A stretch of DNA of 38,248 bases. Origin: Burkholderiales bacterium (GTDB lineage Bacteria; Pseudomonadota; Gammaproteobacteria; Burkholderiales; Casimicrobiaceae). The position numbers and the translations under genes are program-made. Location: positions 1-38,248 of the forward strand of contig JAIRJZ010000081.1 of the NCBI GenBank assembly GCA_031260355.1, in the 5' to 3' direction. The notes beneath the pieces are model-generated. The model searched no databases, was not told where the DNA came from, and saw nothing but the letters and a program-made list of their open reading frames with translations. Of the stretch, positions 16,569 to 24,127 are shown one piece after another (within the stretch, counting starts at the first letter, position 1; each line of letters opens with the position of its first letter).

Positions 16569-17381
16569 TTATTGGTTCATCTTGTAAATGGCAACAACCG
16601 TTTCCACCTGATCTTCATCCCGTTCGCGCCCCTTTGACGTTGGGAGTACGGAACCGGCGCCATACTGGACGGTGTTATTGGTATTCCATTCAATGCCGGC
16701 CACATTCTGCGTATCGTGACTAACGCCCTGTTGACGGAACACCCCTTCGCGCGCATCCGGCTTGCCGTCGATCATTTGATCGAGCGCGCGCGCCAAATCC
16801 GGGGTAAGGCCGGTGATCACCATCACATTGCCCGAACCTTCGGGCATTTCCGGATTGTTCCATTGGAAACAAACCTGGATTTCCTGCGGGTTGCCGTTGG
16901 TGTCGAGATAAACGTAACGGTCTTCACGCCCTTCGGCACGCCCCGGCGGCATCCGCACCCCGGCTCTTTGCATCAGATCGCGCAAGTCAAACCCCCCTGC
17001 TGTTTCCATGAGCCGAGCCATTTTGGGCCCCACCGCACCACGGCAAATTGCATTCGGCGCTGTCGCGCCCGTCATGTTCCCCCCTGAAACAACACCATCA
17101 GCCGCAGCCCCCACGTTGTAATTGGCGCCATTGATCATGTAGCGTGGCTCCTGCTGCAAATCGGCAAGCGGGAAACCCGTGCGCTGCACATACGCGTTGT
17201 AGCTGACCGCCCACTGATCGATGAACTTTTGTTTGATCTTGGCGTATTCGGCGTTGCGCTGAACGTCCTTGCCGATAGAAACGGCAGCAAGAATCAGCCC
17301 GATAATGACCAGCACCACGGCCATTTCGACTAACGTAAAGCCGCTGTTTTTACGCAGTTTGCTTCCCAAAAAGGTTTTCAT
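16569..17381 (-). CDS. Class A type IV prepilin, promoter-proximal (270 aa), possible major pilin
   Basis: This is the first gene of the operon. The leader of 14 residues ends at Gly14 and is followed by FTLVE (Glu19 at +5) and a standard pilin helix. Class A blocks are present: IGKDVQRNAEY, RMPPGRAEGREDRYVYLD, NGNPQEIQVCFQWN, NVMVITGLTPDLARALDQ. It has two Cys (AICRG and QVCFQ). GGAG lies 6 nt before ATG 17381. The upstream TTG at 17399 lacks this spacing. The first position in the operon suits a major subunit, but the body is larger than typical major pilins (140-170 aa). Confidence 0.9.
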   Translation of the reverse strand: MKTFLGSKLRKNSGFTLVEMAVVLVIIGLILAAVSIGKDVQRNAEYAKIKQKFIDQWAVSYNAYVQRTGFPLADLQQEPRYMINGANYNVGAAADGVVSGGNMTGATAPNAICRGAVGPKMARLMETAGGFDLRDLMQRAGVRMPPGRAEGREDRYVYLDTNGNPQEIQVCFQWNNPEMPEGSGNVMVITGLTPDLARALDQMIDGKPDAREGVFRQQGVSHDTQNVAGIEWNTNNTVQYGAGSVLPTSKGRERDEDQVETVVAIYKMNQ

Positions 17382-17428
17382 GAGCCACTCCAGACACAAA
17401 AGTTAATGAACACGATAAACACGAAAAG

Positions 17429-17449
17429 GAGAGCGCCTTTTCAGAAAGC
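17429..17449 (-). promoter_or_regulatory. Small hairpin before the first prepilin gene
   Basis: GCGC(C)TTT and AAAGCGC can pair with one bulged base about 50-70 nt before the pilin ATG. The GGCGCT core also occurs in the leader hairpin further upstream. A regulatory role is speculative. Confidence 0.3.
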
Positions 17450-17635
17450 GCCTCTACCGTTGACAAAAAGGAATTTGGAAAACCAGAAAAAAAGCGGCGT
17501 CGTTGTGGTTCATCGGAAAAGCCAGGCCCCTTTTGAGCACTTTGCTCCGTTGCCATCTCTTCATCTTTTCGATTGAGTGGCACCGCCAATGACGACGCGA
17601 TTGAGTACCGATGAAACAAGCCGCAAGAGACCAAC

Positions 17636-17667
17636 AAAAAGCGCCTGAGGAATGAGCGCCTCAGCGC
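17636..17667 (-). terminator. Terminator-like hairpin in the operon leader (candidate attenuator)
   Basis: Read on the minus strand, GCGCTGAGG, loop CGCTCATT, and CCTCAGGCGC form a stem with one bulge, followed at once by TTTTT (forward A run 17636-17640). It sits between the predicted promoter and the first pilin gene, about 255 nt before its ATG, so it would act as an attenuator, not an end-of-operon terminator. Confidence 0.5.
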
Positions 17668-17721
17668 CACGGCTATCGCTATCATCCACGATAGGATTTT
17701 CTTGCCTGCTCCGCTCACCTT

Positions 17722-17731
17722 CCCCCCCCCC
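17722..17731 (-). promoter_or_regulatory. Poly-G tract (10 G) in a leader reading frame
   Basis: The minus strand reads ATG followed by G up to a total run of 10, counting the G of the ATG. With 10 G the frame from ATG 17733 is open for 127 codons, through the leader hairpin and past the first pilin start (stop at 17350). With 9 G it meets TGA at codon 6. With 11 G it meets TGA near 17561. This is the layout of a slipped-strand phase switch. Whether the leader frame is translated is unknown, and its ribosome site is weak. Confidence 0.4.
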
Positions 17732-17815
17732 ATGATCCAGACTGCTACACACAGGCCGGCTACTCACTTGCGACTGTTTTTATACCGTTACAGGTTGGTA
17801 CAAAAGTTACGCTTC

Positions 17816-17844
17816 AGGTTACAGAAAAGTAGTTTTTGTGTCAA
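17816..17844 (-). promoter_or_regulatory. Predicted sigma70-type promoter of the pilus operon
   Basis: A perfect -35 TTGACA (17844-17839), a 17-bp spacer and a -10 TAACCT (17821-17816, 4 of 6 consensus) face the operon. Immediately downstream GTAAC occurs three times within about 36 bp (two as CTGTAAC), a possible operator. The leader to the first pilin ATG would be about 430 nt. Confidence 0.4.
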
Positions 17845-18495
17845 GAAATTTACATTTCCTTGCATTCAAGATTATCATCTCGCATAAAAGTAACCATAAG
17901 CAACTATTTATTCTTGCCGCATCAACGAAGCGAGGTGAAACGCCAAGTTCCGCAATCCGGAAACATGACGCTTTTACTGCAAACAACGGGATCTGCAAAT
18001 AAGAAAGGGCGTGCGAAGCGAATGCTGTGACCTTGGCGAACTTAACCAAAGTGTTTGACGTTATATCGATTGGTTCATACGCGGAAGATGAGCCGTTGGC
18101 ACGGACGATTCGCCGTCAAAGAGTAATTGGCCTGCAATCAGGAAAAGCTGCTACGACAGCCGACAACAAAAGATGGGGGCGCTCTTTTCAGACCAATGGA
18201 TACAGAGAGGCGCCCTTCCCCCTTCCTTCTACAGACAGTTGCAGTTCAGTCAAAAGGAACGAAATCGCCCCCTTGAATGCTCATCCGCCTTGGTGAAAAA
18301 AACCGGGGGGATTCGTAACGATAATGACTGTCGTTCCGGTATAATAACCAATTGACTGGTGGTTATGGGTTCGGAAAACTGCACAGCAGTGCGTGCTATA
18401 CCGGGGTTCGTATTCTTGAAGGTATCTACGAAAACCCCTTGTAGAATTTTCTTCTGACATCATCGTCATTGTACAGTTCGATGTAGTACCTCGGT
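17845..18495. other. Gene-free stretch between pilus promoter and tRNA-Pro
   Basis: No reading frame here has a convincing start, ribosome site or recognisable product. An inverted repeat ATAACCA/TGGTTAT and a TATAAT box (18340-18345, no matching -35) are the only local signals. A small RNA cannot be excluded. Confidence 0.5.
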
Positions 18496-18572
18496 CGGGG
18501 CGTAGCGCAGCCTGGTAGCGCACCTGCATGGGGTGCAGGGGGTCGGAAGTTCGAATCTTCTCGCCCCGACCA
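18496..18572 (+). tRNA. tRNA-Pro(GGG)
   Basis: The acceptor strand CGGGGCG pairs with CGCCCCG, followed by discriminator A and encoded CCA. The anticodon stem CCTGC/GCAGG encloses ATGGGGT, giving anticodon GGG. The T loop TTCGAAT is normal. Confidence 0.96.
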
Positions 18573-18620
18573 CTCCCAACATCGAATTTTGAAAAACCGG
18601 ATCACCGCCTCAGCTCATCC

Positions 18621-18711
18621 TGGCGGAGGGAGCGGGATTCGAACCCGCGTTAGGGTATTACCCTAAACACGCTTTCCAGGCGTGCGACTTAAACCACTCA
18701 TCCATCCCTCC
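18621..18711 (-). tRNA. tRNA-Ser(GGA)
   Basis: On the minus strand the acceptor GGAGGGA pairs with TCCCTCC, followed by G and CCA. The anticodon stem CACGC/GCGTG encloses CTGGAAA, giving anticodon GGA. The long variable arm (TTAGGGTAATACCCTAA) marks a class II tRNA. Confidence 0.96.
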
Positions 18712-18799
18712 GGCAAGGGCGCAATTGTACCCCAAAAACCGGCAAGCCCCCTTAAAACGCGCTACAGTAACGCTGTTGCGCCATGCCGCCGGAACGATC

Positions 18800-19171
18800 A
18801 TGGAAAAACAACTGGCCGCTTACCTTTCGCTGATGTCCGAGGCTCTCGCCGAGTTGGAAACCCCTCCCGATCCCGAGCGCCTCCGACATCTCATCGCTTT
18901 TCATGGTCGGCAAACCGCCGCGTTTCAGCACGAACGGCTGATTCATCTTCTGGTGACTTTCTTCTTCGGCGGATTGTTGCTCTGTAGTATTGCCGGGACT
19001 CTGTTTTCCCCGAGTTGGCCGTTTTTCGCGCTCGACGTTTTGCTGGCGATCACTTTGCTGTTTTACATCAAGCATTATTTCTTTTTGGAAAACCGCGTTC
19101 AGCAACTTTATCCGATTACCGAAGCGTTGTACCGCCGGCTCGGCGCGCTGCCGTCTTCCCGTTCACCCTGA
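18800..19171 (+). CDS. Small membrane protein, two transmembrane helices (123 aa)
   Basis: A soluble N-terminal helix region of about 50 residues precedes two hydrophobic segments (about 52-70 and 74-92) and a short cytoplasmic tail. I do not recognise a family. It lies 32 bp before the glycosyltransferase gene on the same strand, so the two are probably co-transcribed. I chose ATG 18800 because sequence upstream overlaps the tRNA-Ser flank and looks non-coding. Confidence 0.7.
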   Translation: MEKQLAAYLSLMSEALAELETPPDPERLRHLIAFHGRQTAAFQHERLIHLLVTFFFGGLLLCSIAGTLFSPSWPFFALDVLLAITLLFYIKHYFFLENRVQQLYPITEALYRRLGALPSSRSP

Positions 19172-19203
19172 CCGACGCCTTCAGTCCCCTTTGCCCGCCT
19201 GCG

Positions 19204-20145
19204 ATGACTACCGCGCTCAACGCTTCCTCACCGACTGTCGCCATCTTGCTCTGCACCTATCAGGGCGAAGCGTTTTTGGCGCAGCAGTTGGATTCGATCG
19301 CCAATCAAACCCATCGAAACTGGAGGGTGTACGCCTCCGATGACGGTTCGACGGATCGTACCCGGGCCATTCTCGAAGCTTACCAAGCGCAATGGGGAGC
19401 CGACTGTCTGCGTGTCACTGACGGTCCGCAGCGCGGTTACGCCGCCAATTTTTTGACGCTTCTGTGCCGCGACGCCATTCAGGCCGATTTCTACGCCTAT
19501 TGCGATCAGGACGACCTTTGGGAACCGGACAAGTTGGAGCGGGCGATGCGTTGTGTATCGCCTCTCCCCGTCGAAACACCCGCGCTCTACGCTTCCCGTA
19601 CCCGGTTGATTGATGCTGTCGGCGCTTCGCTCGGCTTGTCGCCGCGCTTTACGCAACCGCCAGCTTTCGCCAACGCGCTCGTTCAAAGCATCGGCGGCGG
19701 CAACACCATGCTGTTCAATGAAACGGCGCGACAATTACTGAAAAGCGCCGGTGTTGCCGGTGTTCCGGCGCACGACTGGTGGACTTACCTCGTCGTCAGC
19801 GGTTGCGGCGGCACCGTGCTTTACGATCCCCACCCGGGCGTTCAGTACCGCCAACATGTGAAAAACCAGATGGGTACCAACCGCGGCTTCTCCGCCCGCT
19901 TCACCCGCGCACGGATGTTGTTCGGCGGCCACTTCAGAGCATGGAACACGCGCAATCTGGCGGCACTGCATGCACTACGCCCACAACTTACGCTAAAAAA
20001 CCGAAAAACGCTCGACACTTTCACCGCTGTCCGCAGCGACAACCTGTTCACTCGCCTTGCCGCTCTGCGTCGCAGTGGTGTTTACCGACAGACCTTCGGC
20101 GGGAACCTGGGGCTGTTTGTTGCGGCGTGCGGAAAGAAGCTGTAA
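19204..20145 (+). CDS. Family 2 glycosyltransferase, rhamnosyltransferase-like (313 aa)
   Basis: A GT-A fold glycosyltransferase that would transfer a sugar from a nucleotide-sugar donor in the cytoplasm. The N-terminal motif ILLCTYQGEAFLAQQLDSI is followed by the nucleotide-binding SDDGSTDRT, and the metal-binding block is YCDQDDLWEPDKLE. The later GGNTMLFN and HDWW blocks match bacterial GT2 proteins involved in O-antigen or capsule assembly. I chose ATG 19204 because the conserved domain starts about 11 residues later. The longer upstream frame overlaps the preceding gene. It stands outside any recognisable polysaccharide cluster. Confidence 0.9.
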   Translation: MTTALNASSPTVAILLCTYQGEAFLAQQLDSIANQTHRNWRVYASDDGSTDRTRAILEAYQAQWGADCLRVTDGPQRGYAANFLTLLCRDAIQADFYAYCDQDDLWEPDKLERAMRCVSPLPVETPALYASRTRLIDAVGASLGLSPRFTQPPAFANALVQSIGGGNTMLFNETARQLLKSAGVAGVPAHDWWTYLVVSGCGGTVLYDPHPGVQYRQHVKNQMGTNRGFSARFTRARMLFGGHFRAWNTRNLAALHALRPQLTLKNRKTLDTFTAVRSDNLFTRLAALRRSGVYRQTFGGNLGLFVAACGKKL

Positions 20146-20211
20146 TCAGATCAACGAAAGACCGTCAAAACCGTTTTCATTCCTACATCAAGCATTGATT
20201 AGAAAGTCTGT

Positions 20212-20796
20212 CTAAAAAACCCCGTGCTCTCTGAGAATGTTGACGCCGATGGCAATCAACACCAGTCCGCCGACAAAAATCGCCTTGCCGCCCAAGTTTC
20301 CTTTGGCGCTCACCAGACGTCCCAAGTGCATCCCGCCGGCGGTCACACCGAAGCAAACGACGCCGATTACCAGCGCCGGCAACCAGACGTTGACACTAAT
20401 CATCGCAAACGATAATCCCACCGCCATCGCATCGATACTGGTCGCGATACCCAGCAATATCAAAGCACGTCCTCGTGTCGGATCGGCGCGGTCGGGACGC
20501 GGTGCGCCTTCGCCGGAACGGCGCTGTTCCCACGCTTCTTTCAGCATGTGGCCACCGACGAACACCAACAGTCCGAACGCCAGCCAGTGGTCGATCGCTT
20601 CGATATAACGGTGAACGCTGGCGCCGAGCAGCCAGCCGATCACCGGCATGCTGAATTGAAAAGCGCCGAACGTTCCGGCCATTCGCAGCGTTTGCGATGC
20701 CGTCACTTTTTTCAACTGGATGCCGGTGGTAACGGCAACGGCAAAAGCATCGGCCGCCAACGCAAAGGCCAGTGTCAAAAGTGTTAATACTGTCAT
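20212..20796 (-). CDS. mntP: Manganese efflux pump MntP (194 aa)
   Basis: A six-helix inner-membrane protein exporting Mn2+. It has the two-fold MntP pattern with ADAFAVAV near the N-terminus and SIDAMAVG in the second half. The Asp residues of these motifs lie in the membrane and are needed for transport in the family. Length is typical. It lies 169 bp downstream of the transglutaminase gene on the same strand, with its own leader. I could not find the conserved yybP-ykoY manganese riboswitch core there. Confidence 0.95.
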   Translation of the reverse strand: MTVLTLLTLAFALAADAFAVAVTTGIQLKKVTASQTLRMAGTFGAFQFSMPVIGWLLGASVHRYIEAIDHWLAFGLLVFVGGHMLKEAWEQRRSGEGAPRPDRADPTRGRALILLGIATSIDAMAVGLSFAMISVNVWLPALVIGVVCFGVTAGGMHLGRLVSAKGNLGGKAIFVGGLVLIAIGVNILREHGVF

Positions 20797-20900
20797 GAGT
20801 TTCTCTTGAAGAGTTTAGAATCAGATGCTCGGGCTTGGCTTCCTGCATGTAGAAATCGAAGCTCAACTGCACCCTTGTGACTTCGTGATGATTGGCCACA

Positions 20901-20964
20901 CGGGTACTTACCGATAGCGAGCTGCCGAATAAAAGGCAGGCGGCTTTGCGTACACATATACCCG
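20901..20964 (-). promoter_or_regulatory. Nested hairpin between the transglutaminase gene and mntP
   Basis: On the minus strand CGGGTA (20964-20959) can pair with TACCCG (20906-20901), enclosing an inner CTGCC/GGCAG stem (20939-20935 with 20926-20922) and the string ACGCAAAGCC. It starts 2 nt after the tgpA-like stop and lies about 105 nt before mntP. No T run follows, so it is not a plain terminator. Confidence 0.35.
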
Positions 20965-20965
20965 A

Positions 20966-23116
20966 TTACAACGAACGCAACCGTTGCGCCGCCGGCAACA
21001 TCTTGATCCCTTGACGCAAATCCCGCAGCGCCTGCTGCCGCTGGCGTGCCGTCGGCGCCGCATAACGCAATACCGCATACGCTTGCGCCATCCGCATCAG
21101 CGTTATCCGCCATGTCGGCCAACGCTCCCCCGCCCGCGTCAGATAATTCAACGGCCCTTCGTCTATGTCGCGCGGCAAACCGGCGCGAGCCAGTCGCGCG
21201 CACAGCGCTCGCCACAACACTTGCGCCGGTTCGCGCTGGCGGGTTCGCCAAGCCAAAAACAACGCCAAAGCGCCAATCCAGATGATGGCCAAACCCGTCA
21301 ATGTCGCCGCCACTTTCCACAGCGCATCGCCGATATTCCAGTCGTTCCACAAATCCCGCTGCTTTCGGTAGTCGAACTCGACCACATGGCGTGTCCACGC
21401 ATATTTGAGCGCATCCCAGTTAAGCGCCAGCGCCTTGAGCCAACCGGCGTCGAGCCGCGCAAATGCCGGGACACGCTCATCGCCGGGAAGCGCCCGCCCC
21501 AAGCCATATTCGATCCGGTCCGGCGCTACCGCCGCCGTAGGATCGACGCGCCGCCATTCGTCGCCGATCAGCACTTCCGCCCAAGCATGGGCATCCGACT
21601 GGCGAACGATCATATAGCCGCCTTGCGGGTTGATTTCACCGCCCTGGTAACCGGTCACCACCCGCGCCGGCACTTGCGCCGCCCGCATCAACACCACGAA
21701 CGCCGCTGCGTAATGTTCGCAAAAACCGGCACGCGTTTCGAACAAAAACCCGTCGATCGGGTCTTTCTCGATGTACTCCGGCGATAACGTGTACGAAAAC
21801 GGCTCATGGTGAAAATACGCCAACACGGTTTGCACATATTCTTGCGGCGTCGAATCCACGCGCCGTAACTGTCGCGCCAACTCGCGTGCTTTCGGATTGC
21901 CTTCTCGCGGCAGGCGCAGATTCGGCATCGCTTCTCCCGGCGAGGCCGGATACTGGGAACGCAGCACCGACGCTTGCGTGTAACGCAACCGCTGTCCGAT
22001 CGGTACAACCGACATCAACTGCTGCGTCGTCGTCAGATACGCAAAACGGCGTCCGCTGTCATTTTCGCCGCTGAGCCGCTGCGGCAATTGCGACGGCAAT
22101 TCCAACGCAAAAAGCCATTGCCGGGAATGCGGTTCCAGTTCCACGGTATAGCGAATTTCGGTTTCATCCGCCGTCGTCGACTGGGGTGTTGCCATCAATG
22201 CCGCTCCCGGTCGCCAACTCATCCCATCGTAAAAGGAGAACACCGGGCCGCGCCAGTAACGCTGCGCGTTAGGCGGCGGCGTCCCTTCGAAATCGACCCG
22301 GAAAGCAATCGCGTCGGACAGCGATAACTCGGCAATATCAAGCGGCCCCATGCTGTCCGACAAGCCGGTCTGCGCCATCCGCATCTGCGGCAATCCCCAC
22401 AGCGGCGCCGCCAGCCGCGGAAACAACATGAACAGCAACAGCGCGATCGGAATTCCCTGCAACACCAGAACCAGGAAACGCCTCATCGTCCGTCGGACAT
22501 GCTCTCTCTTGAGCGAGGCGCCCGGCAAAAAGATCGCGTCAAGCGCGCCGCCCAGCGCAAAAAACGCCAGCAGCGACGTCAGCAAAGCCAGCGGTGATTG
22601 TGTGTAGAAAAAGGTGGTGATCAACAAAAACGATGCCAGACACACCAGCAACATCGCGTCGCGTCGCGTCGTCGATTCGGAAAACTTGATCGCCACCAGA
22701 ATAAACAACAATCCCACCGACGCATCGCGGTAAAACAGATAGCCGTAAGCAAAACGCACCAGCAACAACGCTGCGATTCCCAGCACCAGGCTCAACCATG
22801 GCCGCCAGCGGAACGACCTTTTCCGCAGACTGTAGCGGGCAACATCGCCCGTCACCCTGCCGGAGTCTTCGTAGGCATCGTTCCGGGAGTACCGCCACGG
22901 CAGATAAATCGACAGCACCCGCAACAAGGTGATGCCGATACCGAATGCCGCCACTGTCACCGGCAGATGGTAGGCAAGCTGTATTTGCGTGAGCAACACC
23001 AGCCAAGTCAACCAGAACCAGTGCGTCCCGGTCAGCCGCGCGTCTTCCGGCGCTTTTTTCGACGCATTTTCCATACCGTGCGAGTGCTGGCGTATCCGGC
23101 CCCACCAGGTTTTCAT
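20966..23116 (-). CDS. tgpA: Membrane transglutaminase-like protein, TgpA/DUF3488 family (716 aa)
   Basis: Five or more N-terminal membrane helices (DUF3488 region, about residues 35-185) are followed by a periplasmic transglutaminase-like domain with the catalytic triad: Cys in RAGFCEHYAAAF, His in SDAHAWAEV and Asp in WRRVDPTAAV. One more membrane helix and a C-terminal DUF4129-type region follow. The start ATG 23116 overlaps the DUF58 stop (ATGA), which rules out the longer frame upstream. MoxR, DUF58 and TgpA genes commonly form one operon in proteobacteria. The substrate is not established. TgpA is essential in Pseudomonas aeruginosa. Confidence 0.92.
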   Translation of the reverse strand: MKTWWGRIRQHSHGMENASKKAPEDARLTGTHWFWLTWLVLLTQIQLAYHLPVTVAAFGIGITLLRVLSIYLPWRYSRNDAYEDSGRVTGDVARYSLRKRSFRWRPWLSLVLGIAALLLVRFAYGYLFYRDASVGLLFILVAIKFSESTTRRDAMLLVCLASFLLITTFFYTQSPLALLTSLLAFFALGGALDAIFLPGASLKREHVRRTMRRFLVLVLQGIPIALLLFMLFPRLAAPLWGLPQMRMAQTGLSDSMGPLDIAELSLSDAIAFRVDFEGTPPPNAQRYWRGPVFSFYDGMSWRPGAALMATPQSTTADETEIRYTVELEPHSRQWLFALELPSQLPQRLSGENDSGRRFAYLTTTQQLMSVVPIGQRLRYTQASVLRSQYPASPGEAMPNLRLPREGNPKARELARQLRRVDSTPQEYVQTVLAYFHHEPFSYTLSPEYIEKDPIDGFLFETRAGFCEHYAAAFVVLMRAAQVPARVVTGYQGGEINPQGGYMIVRQSDAHAWAEVLIGDEWRRVDPTAAVAPDRIEYGLGRALPGDERVPAFARLDAGWLKALALNWDALKYAWTRHVVEFDYRKQRDLWNDWNIGDALWKVAATLTGLAIIWIGALALFLAWRTRQREPAQVLWRALCARLARAGLPRDIDEGPLNYLTRAGERWPTWRITLMRMAQAYAVLRYAAPTARQRQQALRDLRQGIKMLPAAQRLRSL

Positions 23117-24120
23117 CGCCCGTCTCCGGCAACCGTTCTGTCGCTCTGAAAAAGCGCCAGCAAGGTCAACGCTTCCTCGCTGTGCGCCACCCCTTTTCGC
23201 AGCGGCAACGCCACCTGCGGCAGCGTCAACGCGAACGGTCGGCCTTCGCGTTCGCACAACAAAATCCATGCGGTCAATCGCGACAGCCGCATTTCCGTAT
23301 CGAGCGCGCCAGACAGTTTCCCGTAATCGAGATGGATGAAGTGCCGCCCCTCGCCACCCTCGAACGCCTTGGTGTACCAGCCGACACCGCGCGCCACCGC
23401 TTTCCAGGCGACACGCTGCAATGGGTCGCCGCGTTGATATTCGCGCACTCCGGCAAGGTCTTCATTGCCGACCCGCCCCATCTCCGTGCCGCCCTGCGGA
23501 TCGACCCCTTGCGGCAGCGGCGGCGGCGCGACTTCCGGCGCCGGAAACACCAACCCTTCCAGCGAAAAATGCACATAGGACCACGCCCGCCACAGCCCCA
23601 GCGGCGCTTCCGTTGACACGGTCAACCGTCCCATCGGCAAACGGCCGCGCCGGTATGTCGGCCGCGTCAATGTGATCAACCGTGTGCTGGCCGCCGGCAG
23701 ATCGAAGCATTGCGGCGACGCTTCTTCTATGGCCAGCCGTACGCGCTCGCGCTCGTGATCGCCGCTGTCGATCGACACAGTGAATGCCAGCGATCCACCG
23801 GCAAACGCATGACCGGCGCTGATCGCGGAGACCTTCATCCCGAAAAGGTTGCGGAACGTATGCGTCAGCGTCGCCGCAAATACGCCCAGCCACAAGAACG
23901 TGATCACGAAACCGAGCGAAATCGCGTAGTTGAGCGACGTCAGCAACATCAGCGCGACCGTGAACAAAAATCCCAACCCGCGTTTCGTCGGCAACAAATA
24001 AATACGCCGATGACGCAACGTCACCGTCCCTTCGTCGTCGGGATAGCGCCGCAAAACCTGCCGCCGCCACCAACGACGCAGGCCATGCTCCGGCACGGAA
24101 AAGGATACAGCGGTAAGCAT
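23113..24120 (-). CDS. DUF58 domain protein (335 aa)
   Basis: Two hydrophobic segments near residues 48-85 are followed by a soluble domain with the DUF58 signature VREYQRGDPLQRVAWKAVARG. This von Willebrand A-like family is nearly always paired with MoxR ATPases and is thought to act as a partner or client of the ATPase. Here it lies 7 bp after the moxR gene and overlaps the transglutaminase gene by 4 bp. Confidence 0.92.
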   Translation of the reverse strand: MLTAVSFSVPEHGLRRWWRRQVLRRYPDDEGTVTLRHRRIYLLPTKRGLGFLFTVALMLLTSLNYAISLGFVITFLWLGVFAATLTHTFRNLFGMKVSAISAGHAFAGGSLAFTVSIDSGDHERERVRLAIEEASPQCFDLPAASTRLITLTRPTYRRGRLPMGRLTVSTEAPLGLWRAWSYVHFSLEGLVFPAPEVAPPPLPQGVDPQGGTEMGRVGNEDLAGVREYQRGDPLQRVAWKAVARGVGWYTKAFEGGEGRHFIHLDYGKLSGALDTEMRLSRLTAWILLCEREGRPFALTLPQVALPLRKGVAHSEEALTLLALFQSDRTVAGDGR

Positions 24121-24127
24121 CGTAACG

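Noticed and set aside
513-17381. The operon as a type II secretion system
   Set aside because: No GspG-type major pseudopilin or GspH/I/J set is recognisable. The gene order and the MshEN-type ATPase fit MSHA pili better.
17350-17733. A 127-codon frame upstream of and overlapping the first prepilin gene, considered as a normal protein gene
   Set aside because: Its ribosome site is weak, the product looks unlike a stable protein and it overlaps the pilin start in another frame. I kept only the leader poly-G and hairpin observation.
18027-18296. An 89-codon frame in the gap before tRNA-Pro
   Set aside because: It has no ribosome site, no recognisable product and no sign of codon bias.
1-18711. 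The pilus operon as a tRNA-inserted genomic island between tRNA-Leu and tRNA-Pro/Ser
   Set aside because: There is no integrase, no direct repeat of a tRNA end, and the operon has the same composition as its flanks.
20793-20899. A small frame just before mntP starting MANHHEVTRVQLSFDF
   Set aside because: It looks protein-like for about 30 residues but runs into mntP in another frame, and no convincing ribosome site was seen.
20797-20965. A yybP-ykoY manganese riboswitch or a c-di-GMP-I riboswitch before mntP
   Set aside because: The conserved loop sequences of the first are not visible. The second would need a GGCAAACC-type 5' half and a GAAA loop, which are missing.
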